From contig PMIZ01000415.1 of NCBI GenBank assembly GCA_003157225.1, positions 4,572-12,150 of the forward strand: a stretch of DNA of 7,579 bases. Reading direction: 5' to 3'. The notes under the pieces are model-generated. The model saw nothing but the letters and a program-made list of their open reading frames with translations, searched no databases and was not told the DNA's origin. The position numbers and the translations under genes are program-made. This DNA comes from Actinomycetota bacterium (GTDB lineage: Bacteria > Actinomycetota > Thermoleophilia > RBG-16-64-13). This document shows, in pieces, positions 1 to 6,425 of this stretch. Numbering within the stretch: the first letter of the stretch is position 1; each line of letters starts with the position of its first letter.

Positions 1-251
1 AGGGAGCCGAGCTTCGCGAGGTGCTGCGGGGAGTCCCGCTGCTGATCCCCGGCTATGGAGCGCAGGGGGCGCAGGCCGCCGATGTGGCCCGGATGTTCGA
101 TGGGGAAGGCCTGGGGGCGGTTGTCAACTCAGCTCGCGCGATTCTCTATGCCTATCGAAAGCATCCCGAGCTCTCCTGGGAGGAGGCGGCAGCGAGAGAG
201 GCACATGAGATGAGAATGGCTCTGTGGAAGGTGGCCGGCCGTGAACAATGA
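1..251 (+). CDS. pyrF: Orotidine 5'-phosphate decarboxylase, C-terminal part
   Basis: This is the 3' end of a gene that begins before the window; the frame is open from base 3 and a GTG at 21 is only an internal codon. PyrF decarboxylates orotidine 5'-phosphate to UMP, the last step of de novo pyrimidine synthesis in the cytoplasm. The visible part reads ELREV, then [10 protein letters not shown], then AADV, then [12 protein letters not shown]. That matches the C-terminal phosphate-binding region of the PyrF subfamily 2 found in actinobacteria and several other phyla: a PGxGAQG loop followed by an (V/I)NSxRxI(L/I)YAY strand and helix. The family's more usual SSRGI is SARAI here, a mild variant. 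The active-site Asp/Lys cluster lies upstream and cannot be checked. The TGA stop at 249-251 overlaps the next start by 11 bases, which suggests translational coupling. Confidence 0.9.
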   Translation, partial: GAELREVLRGVPLLIPGYGAQGAQAADVARMFDGEGLGAVVNSARAILYAYRKHPELSWEEAAAREAHEMRMALWKVAGREQ

Positions 252-459
252 CCTCGAACTCGATGAGCTGGCGGCGACCTACGAGGAGTTTGGGCAGCGG
301 CGGCGGGCACTAGACTTCGCTCTCCCGGTCATTGCGTTGCTCGTGGTGATAGCGATAGTCAGCGGGCTCGTGTTTGGAGGGACCATCCAGGGACATCAGC
401 CTCGGATCGGTCCGAGCGGCGCTGCTACGACGCAGCCGACCGTCATCATCTCCCCCTAG
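241..459 (+). CDS. Small single-span membrane protein, unknown
   Basis: This is a 72-residue ORF that I do not recognise. It starts at GTG 241, inside the end of pyrF, with a good ribosome-binding site (AAGGTGG, 228-234) six bases upstream, so it is probably translated with pyrF. An acidic N-terminus (about residues 1-17) is followed by QRRR and one hydrophobic span at about residues 27-46 ([20 protein letters not shown]). A short Ser/Thr/Pro-rich tail follows. The positive charges before the span predict the N-terminus inside and the tail outside. There is no lipobox or cleavable signal peptide. It ends ten bases before the end of the convergent membrane gene. The overlap, the ribosome-binding site and the clear span support a real gene; the function is unknown. 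Confidence 0.65.
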   Translation: MNNDLELDELAATYEEFGQRRRALDFALPVIALLVVIAIVSGLVFGGTIQGHQPRIGPSGAATTQPTVIISP

Positions 460-469
460 CGGTCCCGGT

Positions 470-1219
470 TCAGGCCGGACTTTGTCGCCTGATGTTCTCG
501 TAGACGAAGATGAGGAGCAGGTCGAAGAGCAAGGTAATGAACGCTTGCAGCAGGATCTGAGTCACGGGGAGAAGGATGAACACAGTCCCCTGCCCGTTGT
601 AGTACGGGGCGTAGAGCTTGTAAAAGCCGATGACGACCAGGTACTCGACGACGATGATGAGAAGCACGGCCGGCCAACCATGACGCAAGAGCTGCACGCT
701 GCGCCTCAGCGCAGGTAGGAGGGTTAACTCCTCGAAGACGATCACGTAGTCGGCGAAGACGACGAGGACCAGGATGACCATCACGGCCGCCCGCAACACG
801 TCCACGCCCAGTCCTTTCGTGGGCGCCAGGAGGAAGACCACCGAGGCGACGATGTTGAGGAAGACATAAAAGAAGAACAGGTTGACTACTTCCCCCCAGC
901 GGCGCGGAGCGAGCGGATAGTGCGGCCCGGCTATGGCCCTAAAATAGGGGGCCCTGATGAGGGCGGCGCCGAGGCAGGCGACGAGGCCCGCCACAACGGC
1001 AAAGCCCAGAGCCGGAGTGAAGGAGAAGCCTGAGAAGAAATGATCGCGAAGGTACTGCCAACGGTCGAAGTTGGCGGCGAAGAACTCAGTCCAGCGAAGG
1101 TGATCGCCGCTGGCTGCATACACCGCCAAGAACGCCAACGCGTCGATGACCGACACCGCGAGCGGGTAAAGGATGAGCCACTGTTTCCGAACCAGGCGGC
1201 TCCACGCGTGGCGTACCAC
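470..1219 (-). CDS. Six-span integral membrane protein, unknown
   Basis: This is a 249-residue polytopic membrane protein on the minus strand. Hydrophobic segments lie at about residues 15-36, 68-88, 111-132, 142-163, 183-205 and 212-240. Between spans 4 and 5 there is an amphipathic, charged loop (VFEELTLLPALRRSVQLLRH). A loop of the form acidic...A(L/I)RRS...L(L/I)R...W occurs in several loosely defined multi-span families, including membrane domains attached to glycerophosphodiester phosphodiesterases. That likeness is weak and I assign no function. The GTG at 1219 is the first standard start in frame, but the strong GGAGGT (1240-1235) lies 15 bases from it. The same site sits only six bases from an in-frame ATC at 1228-1226, giving MAEVVRHAW as the N-terminus. 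The gene is convergent with the small membrane gene and divergent from dacF. The opposite-strand ORFs over it look like shadows. Confidence 0.78.
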   Translation of the reverse strand: MVRHAWSRLVRKQWLILYPLAVSVIDALAFLAVYAASGDHLRWTEFFAANFDRWQYLRDHFFSGFSFTPALGFAVVAGLVACLGAALIRAPYFRAIAGPHYPLAPRRWGEVVNLFFFYVFLNIVASVVFLLAPTKGLGVDVLRAAVMVILVLVVFADYVIVFEELTLLPALRRSVQLLRHGWPAVLLIIVVEYLVVIGFYKLYAPYYNGQGTVFILLPVTQILLQAFITLLFDLLLIFVYENIRRQSPA

Positions 1220-1274
1220 TTCGGCGATCGGCGCACCTCCGGATGTGAGCTTGTCGGGTCACCCTGCGGCCCGA

Positions 1275-1289
1275 AGTATAAGCTATACT
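1275..1289. promoter_or_regulatory. Divergent promoter pair with mirror-image -10 hexamers
   Basis: The region holds AGTATA, a three-base spacer AGC, then TATACT, a perfect 6-bp inverted repeat. On the + strand TATACT at 1284-1289 is a good -10 element. It ends seven bases before the ATG of dacF at 1297, so transcription would start at or next to the start codon. On the minus strand the other arm (1280-1275) also reads TATACT and would start transcription near 1268, giving the membrane gene a leader of about 40 bases that contains its GGAGGT site. No convincing -35 element is seen on either strand: TTGTCG at 1251-1256 is too far (20 to 27 bases) from either AT-rich hexamer. The assignment rests on the -10 matches and the positions of the two genes. 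Confidence 0.55.
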
Positions 1290-1296
1290 CGCGGCC

Positions 1297-2553
1297 ATGA
1301 AGGGTCTGATAGCTCGACGGGGGCGACTATACCCGGTCCTCGTCTTTGTTGCCGTGCTGATGCTGACCATCTCTGCCATGGTCGGAGTGGCGTGGGGCAC
1401 CGCACCTACGACTACGCTCTCAGCGGCGACAACCTCGGCCAACAGTCTCACGGTGAACGCGAAAGACCTGGGTGATTTCTCCGCCGAGCCGCCGGCCATC
1501 AAGTCACCCTCAGCGATAGTCATCAACATGACCACAGGCAAGGTGCTCTACGAGCACAACGCACGGACGGTTCGTCCGATGGCCTCCACGACCAAGATCA
1601 TGACGGCCACCCTAGTGCTCGAGAAGATGGGTCTAGGTGACCAGGTGGTTGTGTCGGCCAATGCGGTCAACACTCCAGAACCCGTACCATTTCTCAAGGT
1701 GGGGGACGTGTTCACGGTGGAGCAACTCCTCTACGCGATGATGCTCCGCAGCGCCAATTCGGCTGCGGTGGCCTTGGCGGAGGCGTGCTCGGGCACTGTG
1801 CAGGACTTCGTCGCCCTGATGAACAATAAGGCCGCCGAGCTGGGCCTGAACGACACCAACTTCGTCACTCCCAACGGTTTGGACAAGCCCGGGCACCAGT
1901 CCACCGCGGCCGACATGGCAGTTCTTGCCCGCTACGCCATGCAGAACGAGGAGTTCCGCAAGATCGTGTCCACGCAGAAGTACTCGCTGCCTCTGCCCGG
2001 CCGGGGCACACTCACCTGCCAGAATACCAACCAGCTCTTGGGCAAGTACGAGTGGGTGAACGGCATCAAGACCGGGCTGACACCAAAGGCCGATCAGTGC
2101 TTCGTCGGCGCCGGTACGAAGGACGGGGTCAACATCATCAGCGTGGTGCTGGGGCAACCCAAGACGAGCGTGTGTTTCAGCGAGAGCAAGGCGCTGTTGC
2201 TGTACGGATTCTCTCAGTATCGCTACGTGGACCTCATGCAGAAGGGGGTCGTGGTGGCGGACGCTGAGGTGCCCTACCATTTGGATGGGCGGCTGCAGCT
2301 CGTCACGGCCAGCGACGTCCACGTGGAGCTGTACAAGAACCAGTCTGTTACCGCCTCGGTGGTCGTCGATCGGCCGCTGAAGCTACCGGTTCGCGCCGGC
2401 GAGGTGTTCGGCAAGGTGACTGTGACCGTGGACGGTAAGGTGGTCGGGACAGGCGACCTGGTGGCAGCCCAGTCGTATGACAAGACGAGCCTGGGCGGCA
2501 AGGTGGCGTACTACTGGCATCGATTGGGCAGACAGCTGGGACGATTGTTCTAA
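1297..2553 (+). CDS. dacF: D-alanyl-D-alanine carboxypeptidase, DacF/PBP5 type
   Basis: This 418-residue penicillin-binding protein removes the terminal D-Ala from peptidoglycan pentapeptides outside the cytoplasmic membrane. A signal peptide or anchor is visible: a basic N-terminus (KGLIARRGR), a hydrophobic core at about residues 12-34, then a Ser/Thr/Ala-rich linker. The S11 peptidase domain (about residues 65-280) has all three motifs: the nucleophile S97-T-T-K100, S152-A-N154 and K258-T-G260. A smaller C-terminal beta domain of the PBP5_C type follows (about 300-395). The last 20 residues (HRLGRQLGRLF at the end) form a basic amphipathic helix typical of the membrane-anchoring tail in this family. 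Length and order are normal. The ATG at 1297 has no ribosome-binding site but follows a -10 element at seven bases, which fits leaderless translation. A PfkB-family gene follows after 20 bases. The symbol is by family type; dacA or dacB naming is equally possible. Confidence 0.93.
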   Translation: MKGLIARRGRLYPVLVFVAVLMLTISAMVGVAWGTAPTTTLSAATTSANSLTVNAKDLGDFSAEPPAIKSPSAIVINMTTGKVLYEHNARTVRPMASTTKIMTATLVLEKMGLGDQVVVSANAVNTPEPVPFLKVGDVFTVEQLLYAMMLRSANSAAVALAEACSGTVQDFVALMNNKAAELGLNDTNFVTPNGLDKPGHQSTAADMAVLARYAMQNEEFRKIVSTQKYSLPLPGRGTLTCQNTNQLLGKYEWVNGIKTGLTPKADQCFVGAGTKDGVNIISVVLGQPKTSVCFSESKALLLYGFSQYRYVDLMQKGVVVADAEVPYHLDGRLQLVTASDVHVELYKNQSVTASVVVDRPLKLPVRAGEVFGKVTVTVDGKVVGTGDLVAAQSYDKTSLGGKVAYYWHRLGRQLGRLF

Positions 2554-2573
2554 AGGACGGGGGCCGAACAAGG

Positions 2574-3524
2574 ATGATACTCACGGTTACCCTCAACCCT
2601 GCGCTTGACCGCACCATGACGGTGCCGAACTTCCAAGCGGGCTTTCGGCACCGGGCCACCGGTACCGTCATACTGCCGGGCGGCAAGGGCATCAACGTCG
2701 CCCGAGCGGCGAGGACGCTCGGGCGACCGGTCATCGCCACCGGCTTCATCGGTGGCCGCAAGGGCGACCAGATAGTCGCCGAGCTCAATGACGAGGGCAT
2801 ACTTTGCGACTTCGTCCGGGTCGCGGGAGAGTCGCGCATCTCGACGGCCGTGGTCGACCCGGCCACAAACACGGTCACCGAGATCAACGAGCAAGGACCG
2901 GAGATCCAGCCGGACGATCTGGCGATGCTGCACGAGAAGCTGGAGTACCTAGGCAAAGCGGCGGACGCTGTGGTGTTGGCCGGAAGCGTCCCGCCTGGTT
3001 TGGGGGACGACTGCTACGCCGGACTTATCCAGCATGTGCGGCGCCTGGGCCTCAAGTCGTTCTTCTACACGTACGCCGATCCACTGCGACTCGGCATCAA
3101 GGCCGGGCCCGACTATGTTTTCCCGAAGCTCGTGGAGGCGGAGAAGGTCATCGGGTACGAGTTCGCCGGGCAGGACGACCAGATAGCGGCGGCGCGCACC
3201 CTGCGGGACATGGGGGGCGGCTCCGTGGTGATAACCTACCGGTATGGCTGCGTCGCGGTGATGGCCGAGCAAGATGGGGGCGGCACCTTCATGGGCAAGC
3301 TGCCGGAGGTGGACGTCGTATCTCCGTTGGGATGGACCGACGCCGTCATAGCCGGATACGCCGTCCGCATGCTCGAGGGAGAGTCCCCGGCCGGTTGCCT
3401 GCGCTTCGGCCTCGGGTGCGGGGCGGCCAACCTGATAGGGTACGGCGCGGGCGTGTTCTCGCCGGCCGACGCCCAGCGGTTCGCGGACCAAGTAGAACTG
3501 GAGGAGGTACCTACTGAAGCCTGA
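2574..3524 (+). CDS. PfkB-family sugar kinase, FruK/LacC type, with altered catalytic motifs
   Basis: This 316-residue protein has the PfkB (ribokinase-like) fold of the 1-phosphofructokinase/tagatose-6-phosphate kinase branch. Family enzymes phosphorylate sugar phosphates with ATP. The N-terminal substrate half is textbook: TLNPALD at residues 6-12 and [15 protein letters not shown] at 36-50. LAGSVPPG at about residue 140 is also conserved. The C-terminal half is not. The anion-hole/catalytic loop, usually GAGD, reads G253-W-T-D256, so the catalytic Asp is kept but the glycine before it is lost. The usual KPN of the IKPNxxE motif reads F-P-K185, and the usual DTSG-like strand reads YADP. The frame is intact and of family length, so this is not simple decay. 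It could be a kinase with a different substrate or a catalytically weak paralogue. It sits 20 bases after dacF, and its end overlaps the probable guaA translation start region. Confidence 0.85.
   Translation: MILTVTLNPALDRTMTVPNFQAGFRHRATGTVILPGGKGINVARAARTLGRPVIATGFIGGRKGDQIVAELNDEGILCDFVRVAGESRISTAVVDPATNTVTEINEQGPEIQPDDLAMLHEKLEYLGKAADAVVLAGSVPPGLGDDCYAGLIQHVRRLGLKSFFYTYADPLRLGIKAGPDYVFPKLVEAEKVIGYEFAGQDDQIAAARTLRDMGGGSVVITYRYGCVAVMAEQDGGGTFMGKLPEVDVVSPLGWTDAVIAGYAVRMLEGESPAGCLRFGLGCGAANLIGYGAGVFSPADAQRFADQVELEEVPTEA
3500..3508 (+). promoter_or_regulatory. Strong ribosome-binding site for guaA pointing to a CTG start
   Basis: GGAGGAGGT is the best Shine-Dalgarno match in the window and lies inside the last codons of the PfkB-family gene. 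It is five bases from CTG 3514 but 26 bases from the first standard start, GTG 3535. Bases close to the GTG (GAGGG at 3529-3533) are only one base away, too near to work well. The placement favours CTG as the real start of guaA. Confidence 0.55.
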
Positions 3525-3534
3525 GATAGAGGGC

Positions 3535-5061
3535 GTGAAGAAGATCCTGGTCGTCGACTTCGGCGGCCAGTACTCGCAACTCATAGCCCGGCGGGTGCGT
3601 GAATGCCGGGTGTTTTCGGAACTCATCCCCTACGACACCACCGCGGCCGAGATCAAGGCAACCGCCCCTGCCGGCCTTATTTTCTCCGGCGGCCCGCGCA
3701 GCGTCAACGAGCCCGGCGCCCCTACGGTGGATCCCGAGATTTTCTCTCTTGGCATCCCCATCCTCGGCATCTGCTACGGCCTGCAGCTCATGGCCAAGCT
3801 CAAGGGCGGACGGGTCGCGCGGCTCGACCTGGCCGAGTACGGCGGGCGACCGCTCACCGTGACCGAGCCGGGTGGCCTATTTGCCGGGCTGCCCGTGGAG
3901 ATGTCGTGCTGGATGAGCCACGGCGACTCGGTGGTCGAGGTGCCGCCTGGATTCACCACGACGGCGGTGAGTCCCCAGATGCCGGTGGCCGCCATGGCCT
4001 GCCCGGATGCGGGACTGTATGGGGTCCAGTTCCATCCCGAGGTGCGTCACACCCAGTACGGGATGCACATTCTCAAGAATTTCCTGTACTCGGTCTGTGA
4101 CATCGCCCCCACCTGGACGCCGGTCTCCATCATCGAGGAGTCCGTAGAGCGCATCCGCGCTCAAGTGGGCGACGAGCGCCTCGTGTGTGGCCTCTCCGGG
4201 GGAGTGGACTCGGCGGTGGCTGCGCTCCTCACCTACAAGGCAGTGGGCGATCAGCTCACCTGCGTCTTCGTCGATCACGGCCTCATGCGCAAAGACGAAG
4301 GCGAAGAGGTGGAGAGCACGTTTCGCCGGCACTTCCACGTACCTCTGGTGCACGTGCGGGCTCGCGACCGCTTCCTGGAGAAGTTGACCGGCGTGGTGGA
4401 GCCGGAGCAGAAGCGAAAGATCATCGGCGAGGAGTTCATCCGCACGTTCGAGGAAGAATCGCACAAGTTGGGCAAGGCGAAGTTCCTGGTGCAAGGAACG
4501 CTCTACCCCGACGTTATCGAGTCGGGCACCAAGTCGGCTGCGGTCATTAAGTCGCACCACAACGTGGGGGGACTGCCCGAGGACATGGACTTCGAGTTGG
4601 TGGAGCCCCTCCGCATGCTGTTCAAGGATGAGGTGCGCGTGGTGGGGGAGGAGCTGGGTCTGCCGGAGAACGTTGTCTGGCGCCAGCCGTTCCCGGGCCC
4701 TGGTCTGGCCATCCGCATCATCGGCGAAGTGACCTGGGAGAGGCTGGAGATCCTGCGCGAAGCCGACGCTGTCCTTCTTGAAGAGATCAGGAGGGCCGGC
4801 TTGTACCGGCAGCTCTGGCAGTCGTTTGCGGTCTTGCTGCCCGTGCGCAGCGTGGGGGTGATGGGCGACGAGCGCACGTATGCCTATCCCATCGTGGTAC
4901 GCGCCGTGACCTCCGACGACGCCATGACCGCCGACTGGGCGCGTCTGCCGTACGACGTTCTGGAACGCATCTCCCAGCGCATCATCAACGAGGTGCCCGG
5001 GGTGAACAGGGTGGTTCTCGATATCTCGAGCAAGCCTCCTTCGACCATCGAATGGGAATAG
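3535..5061 (+). CDS. guaA: GMP synthase (glutamine-hydrolysing)
   Basis: GuaA aminates XMP to GMP using glutamine and ATP, the last step of guanine nucleotide synthesis. The 508 residues show the complete two-domain enzyme. A class I glutamine amidotransferase domain (about 1-190) begins [20 protein letters not shown] and carries the nucleophile C80 in GICYG, plus H167 and E169 in GVQFHPEV. An N-type ATP pyrophosphatase domain follows, with its P-loop S221-G-G-V-D-S226. The C-terminal dimerisation/XMP domain has PFPGPG at 385-390 and ends [10 protein letters not shown]. Nothing is missing. The start is uncertain: GTG 3535 has no well-spaced ribosome-binding site, but GGAGGAGGT at 3500-3508 lies five bases before an in-frame CTG at 3514, which would add seven residues (MKPEIEG). 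rsfS follows after seven bases. The 458-residue antisense ORF over it is a shadow. Confidence 0.97.
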   Translation: MKKILVVDFGGQYSQLIARRVRECRVFSELIPYDTTAAEIKATAPAGLIFSGGPRSVNEPGAPTVDPEIFSLGIPILGICYGLQLMAKLKGGRVARLDLAEYGGRPLTVTEPGGLFAGLPVEMSCWMSHGDSVVEVPPGFTTTAVSPQMPVAAMACPDAGLYGVQFHPEVRHTQYGMHILKNFLYSVCDIAPTWTPVSIIEESVERIRAQVGDERLVCGLSGGVDSAVAALLTYKAVGDQLTCVFVDHGLMRKDEGEEVESTFRRHFHVPLVHVRARDRFLEKLTGVVEPEQKRKIIGEEFIRTFEEESHKLGKAKFLVQGTLYPDVIESGTKSAAVIKSHHNVGGLPEDMDFELVEPLRMLFKDEVRVVGEELGLPENVVWRQPFPGPGLAIRIIGEVTWERLEILREADAVLLEEIRRAGLYRQLWQSFAVLLPVRSVGVMGDERTYAYPIVVRAVTSDDAMTADWARLPYDVLERISQRIINEVPGVNRVVLDISSKPPSTIEWE

Positions 5062-5068
5062 GATAGGT

Positions 5069-5497
5069 ATGTCTGAAGAACGCACGATCCCGGACCTCGA
5101 GAGCCTCGAGCGGAGGGAACGGCCCCAAACCACCGGCTCGCCGGTCGATCTGGAGGCAATCCATGCCAGAGCGTTGCTCGCGGCCAGAGCCGCGGTGGAC
5201 GCGAAGGCCGACGAGGTGAAGATCCTCGACATGCACGAGTTGGTGACGTACACAGACTACCTGGTGCTGTGCACGGGCCGGAACACCCGTCTGACCAGAC
5301 ACGTCGCCGAGGGGGCCGCGTTCAAGCTCAAGACCGAGGCCGGCCTGCTGCCCGCGGGCACTGAGGGCGCCGCGAGCGGCGAGTGGATCCTGCTCGACTT
5401 CTTGGACTTCGTCGTACATGTGTTCACCCCGGAAGCGCGCGACTTCTACCGGCTGGACGTGCTCTGGAAGCAGGCACCGGTCGAAACCGTGGAGTAG
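5069..5497 (+). CDS. rsfS: Ribosomal silencing factor RsfS
   Basis: RsfS (DUF143, Iojap-related) binds ribosomal protein uL14 on the large subunit, blocks subunit joining and so reduces translation when nutrients are short. The 142-residue protein carries the conserved core from about residue 34: AARAAVDAKADEVKILDM, then TDYLVLCTG, an EG at 99-100, GEWILLDFLDFVVHVFTPEARDFYRLDVLW at 104-133. These match the family pattern of (K/A)A(D/E)(D/E)I.. LD, DY(F/L)(V/I), EG, W(V/I)LLD...VVHVF and (R)(D/E)(F/Y)Y.LE.LW. An extra acidic stretch of about 27 residues precedes the domain. ATG 5069 has AGGA five bases upstream (5060-5063), so the start is good. The gene usually sits next to nadD; here it follows guaA by seven bases and is probably in the same operon. 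Confidence 0.92.
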   Translation: MSEERTIPDLESLERRERPQTTGSPVDLEAIHARALLAARAAVDAKADEVKILDMHELVTYTDYLVLCTGRNTRLTRHVAEGAAFKLKTEAGLLPAGTEGAASGEWILLDFLDFVVHVFTPEARDFYRLDVLWKQAPVETVE

Positions 5498-5520
5498 GCG
5501 CGGGGAAGCGGGGGGGCGGC

Positions 5521-5880
5521 ATGCTGGCAGACGGTTGGAGCGCGCAATCCACTCCGAAACGGGACCGGTTGATCGGCTGCGGTGCGTGCGCCTACGCGCT
5601 CGTGTGGGCGGCCCACATCTCCGTGCATCTCTTGATGTTCCCCTGGGGCGGGATACTCACCGGGGTGCTGCGTTGGATTACCTTCGTCGCGATGCTGCTG
5701 GGTGGCGTGGCCGGGATTGTGGGGCTGGGATTGGTGGGGCTCGCGCTCGCACGAGGTGGAAAGCGACGCGACGCCCGCGTCCAGCGCGGGGCAGTCGTAG
5801 CGGCGGGGGCGTACTTTCCTACTCGCGGTCGAGTTGGCGGCTTCGACGCGGTGGTGGGACTGGTCTGCGAGGTTGGATGA
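5521..5880 (+). CDS. Membrane protein, N-terminal portion of an apparently frameshifted gene
   Basis: This is a 119-residue ORF of unknown function. ATG 5521 is preceded by a purine-rich run (about 5503-5518) that can act as a ribosome-binding site, 23 bases after rsfS. Two hydrophobic spans are clear, at about residues 19-40 and 50-77, then a basic loop (GGKRRDARVQRG). A third span begins at about residue 89 (GAVVAAGAYF). After residue 99 the frame stops looking like a membrane protein (PTRGRVGGFDAVV) and ends at TGA 5878-5880. The next frame continues the broken span as LLAVELAAS from base 5819. Skipping one base at 5815-5819 joins this ORF to the following one as a single protein of 253 residues with about six spans. 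I read it as the first part of one gene, broken by a real frameshift or by a sequence error. Confidence 0.55.
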   Translation: MLADGWSAQSTPKRDRLIGCGACAYALVWAAHISVHLLMFPWGGILTGVLRWITFVAMLLGGVAGIVGLGLVGLALARGGKRRDARVQRGAVVAAGAYFPTRGRVGGFDAVVGLVCEVG

Positions 5881-6283
5881 AACGTCGTTCTGGGCGCCCT
5901 GGCTGGCGCTAGGCGCAGCCGTGCTAGCGACCGCTGCCTTCTCGCGTCGAGCGCGCAACTCTACTGCGGTTGCACCTAGGAGCACGTTGGAGAGGAACCG
6001 TCTGCTGGCGTATGCGGCCGCTCTGCTCTTCTTGTCTGGGGTGCTTCAGCTTCTCTCAACCATCTTCCCCTTAGCGTTTTTTCGAGAGGCATATCGGAAC
6101 TGGGAGCTTGGGTCGTGGTACGACAGCCTGCCGGGAATTCGACTGGCCGTCGCCTCGGTTTTCGTCACGCTGGGGTTTCTCTTGTTCGGCGGGAGACCGA
6201 GAGCCGAAGAAAGGGAGGCGGCTCCGGCGGTTGCACCGCCTGGGGACAGGGGCTATAATCCGAGGCCGCCTGTGGGGGTATAG
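5834..6283 (+). CDS. Membrane protein, C-terminal portion of the same frameshifted gene
   Basis: This frame is open from 5801, and its first possible start is a TTG at 5834 with no ribosome-binding site, so independent translation is doubtful. It encodes three hydrophobic spans, at about residues 19-37 (WAPWLALGAAVLATAAF), 57-83 (LLAYAAALLFLSGVLQLLSTIFPLAFF, split by polar positions) and 102-119 (IRLAVASVFVTLGFLLFGG). A charged tail RPRAEEREAA follows. Read from 5819 in this frame it completes the third span begun by the upstream ORF. The last 20 or so residues (APAVAPPGDRG and on) are encoded by the promoter and first bases of tRNA-Ala, and the stop TAG (6281-6283) lies inside the tRNA. The natural C-terminus may therefore have been lost or altered. 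I do not recognise a family. Confidence 0.5.
   Translation: MAASTRWWDWSARLDETSFWAPWLALGAAVLATAAFSRRARNSTAVAPRSTLERNRLLAYAAALLFLSGVLQLLSTIFPLAFFREAYRNWELGSWYDSLPGIRLAVASVFVTLGFLLFGGRPRAEEREAAPAVAPPGDRGYNPRPPVGV
6231..6259 (+). promoter_or_regulatory. Sigma70-type promoter of tRNA-Ala
   Basis: TTGCAC (6231-6236) and a perfect TATAAT (6254-6259) are separated by the ideal 17 bases. Transcription would start near 6266, about seven bases before the mature tRNA 5' end at 6274. The bases just after the -10 are GC-rich, as in many stringently controlled stable-RNA promoters. The promoter lies within the 3' end of the upstream membrane-protein frame. Confidence 0.85.
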
Positions 6284-6346
6284 CTCAGTTGGGAGAGCGC
6301 GACGCTGGCAGCGTTGAGGCCAGGGGTTCGAGTCCCCTTACCTCCA
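6274..6346 (+). tRNA. tRNA-Ala, anticodon GGC
   Basis: The 73-base sequence folds into a complete cloverleaf. The acceptor stem GGGGGTA (6274-6280) pairs with TACCTCC (6339-6345), and the discriminator base is A at 6346. The D arm is GCTC/GAGC (6283-6286 with 6295-6298). The anticodon stem CGACG/CGTTG (6300-6304 with 6312-6316) carries loop CTGGCAG with anticodon GGC at 6307-6309, which reads GCC and GCU alanine codons. The T arm AGGGG/CCCCT (6322-6326 with 6334-6338) has loop TTCGAGT. The G3-U70 wobble pair, the main identity element for alanyl-tRNA synthetase, is present. CCA is not encoded (the next bases are CTT), so it must be added by tRNA nucleotidyltransferase. Confidence 0.97.
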
Positions 6347-6353
6347 CTTCATT

Positions 6354-6381
6354 CGAGGAGTTCTCTTAGGAGGGCTCCTCG
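6354..6381 (+). terminator. Likely intrinsic terminator after tRNA-Ala
   Basis: CGAGGAG (6354-6360) is perfectly complementary to CTCCTCG (6375-6381), a 7-bp GC-rich stem with a 14-base loop. It is followed by TTTCTT and begins eight bases after the tRNA end, the expected place for a tRNA terminator. The loop is long and the T run is interrupted, so efficiency is uncertain. Confidence 0.55.
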
Positions 6382-6425
6382 TTTCTTGCGTTCTCAATCT
6401 TCGTTTCAGCGCCCGCGAGTGGAAC

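Noticed and set aside
401..416. Perfect 6-bp hairpin CTCGGA-TCGG-TCCGAG
   Set aside because: It is inside the small membrane gene, is short and has no T run, so I do not call it a terminator.
462..480. Imperfect hairpin between the two convergent genes
   Set aside because: The stem has a bulge and is followed only by TTTG; it could be a weak shared terminator but the evidence is too thin.
374..718. Forward ORF rich in Asp and Glu overlapping the minus-strand membrane gene
   Set aside because: The acidic runs are the complement of the membrane gene's Ile/Val/Leu codons; the membrane frame is far more protein-like.
1633..2322. Antisense ORF (229 codons) inside dacF
   Set aside because: It mirrors the well-supported dacF frame, has a shadow-like composition and no credible start.
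3877..5253. Long antisense ORF (458 codons) over guaA and rsfS
   Set aside because: It lies entirely opposite two clear genes, is very rich in His, Arg and Leu as expected from the complement of GC-rich codons, and shows no family motif.
6322..6346. tRNA 3' end as an integration (att) site
   Set aside because: No direct repeat of the tRNA 3' end and no integrase gene are found within the window.
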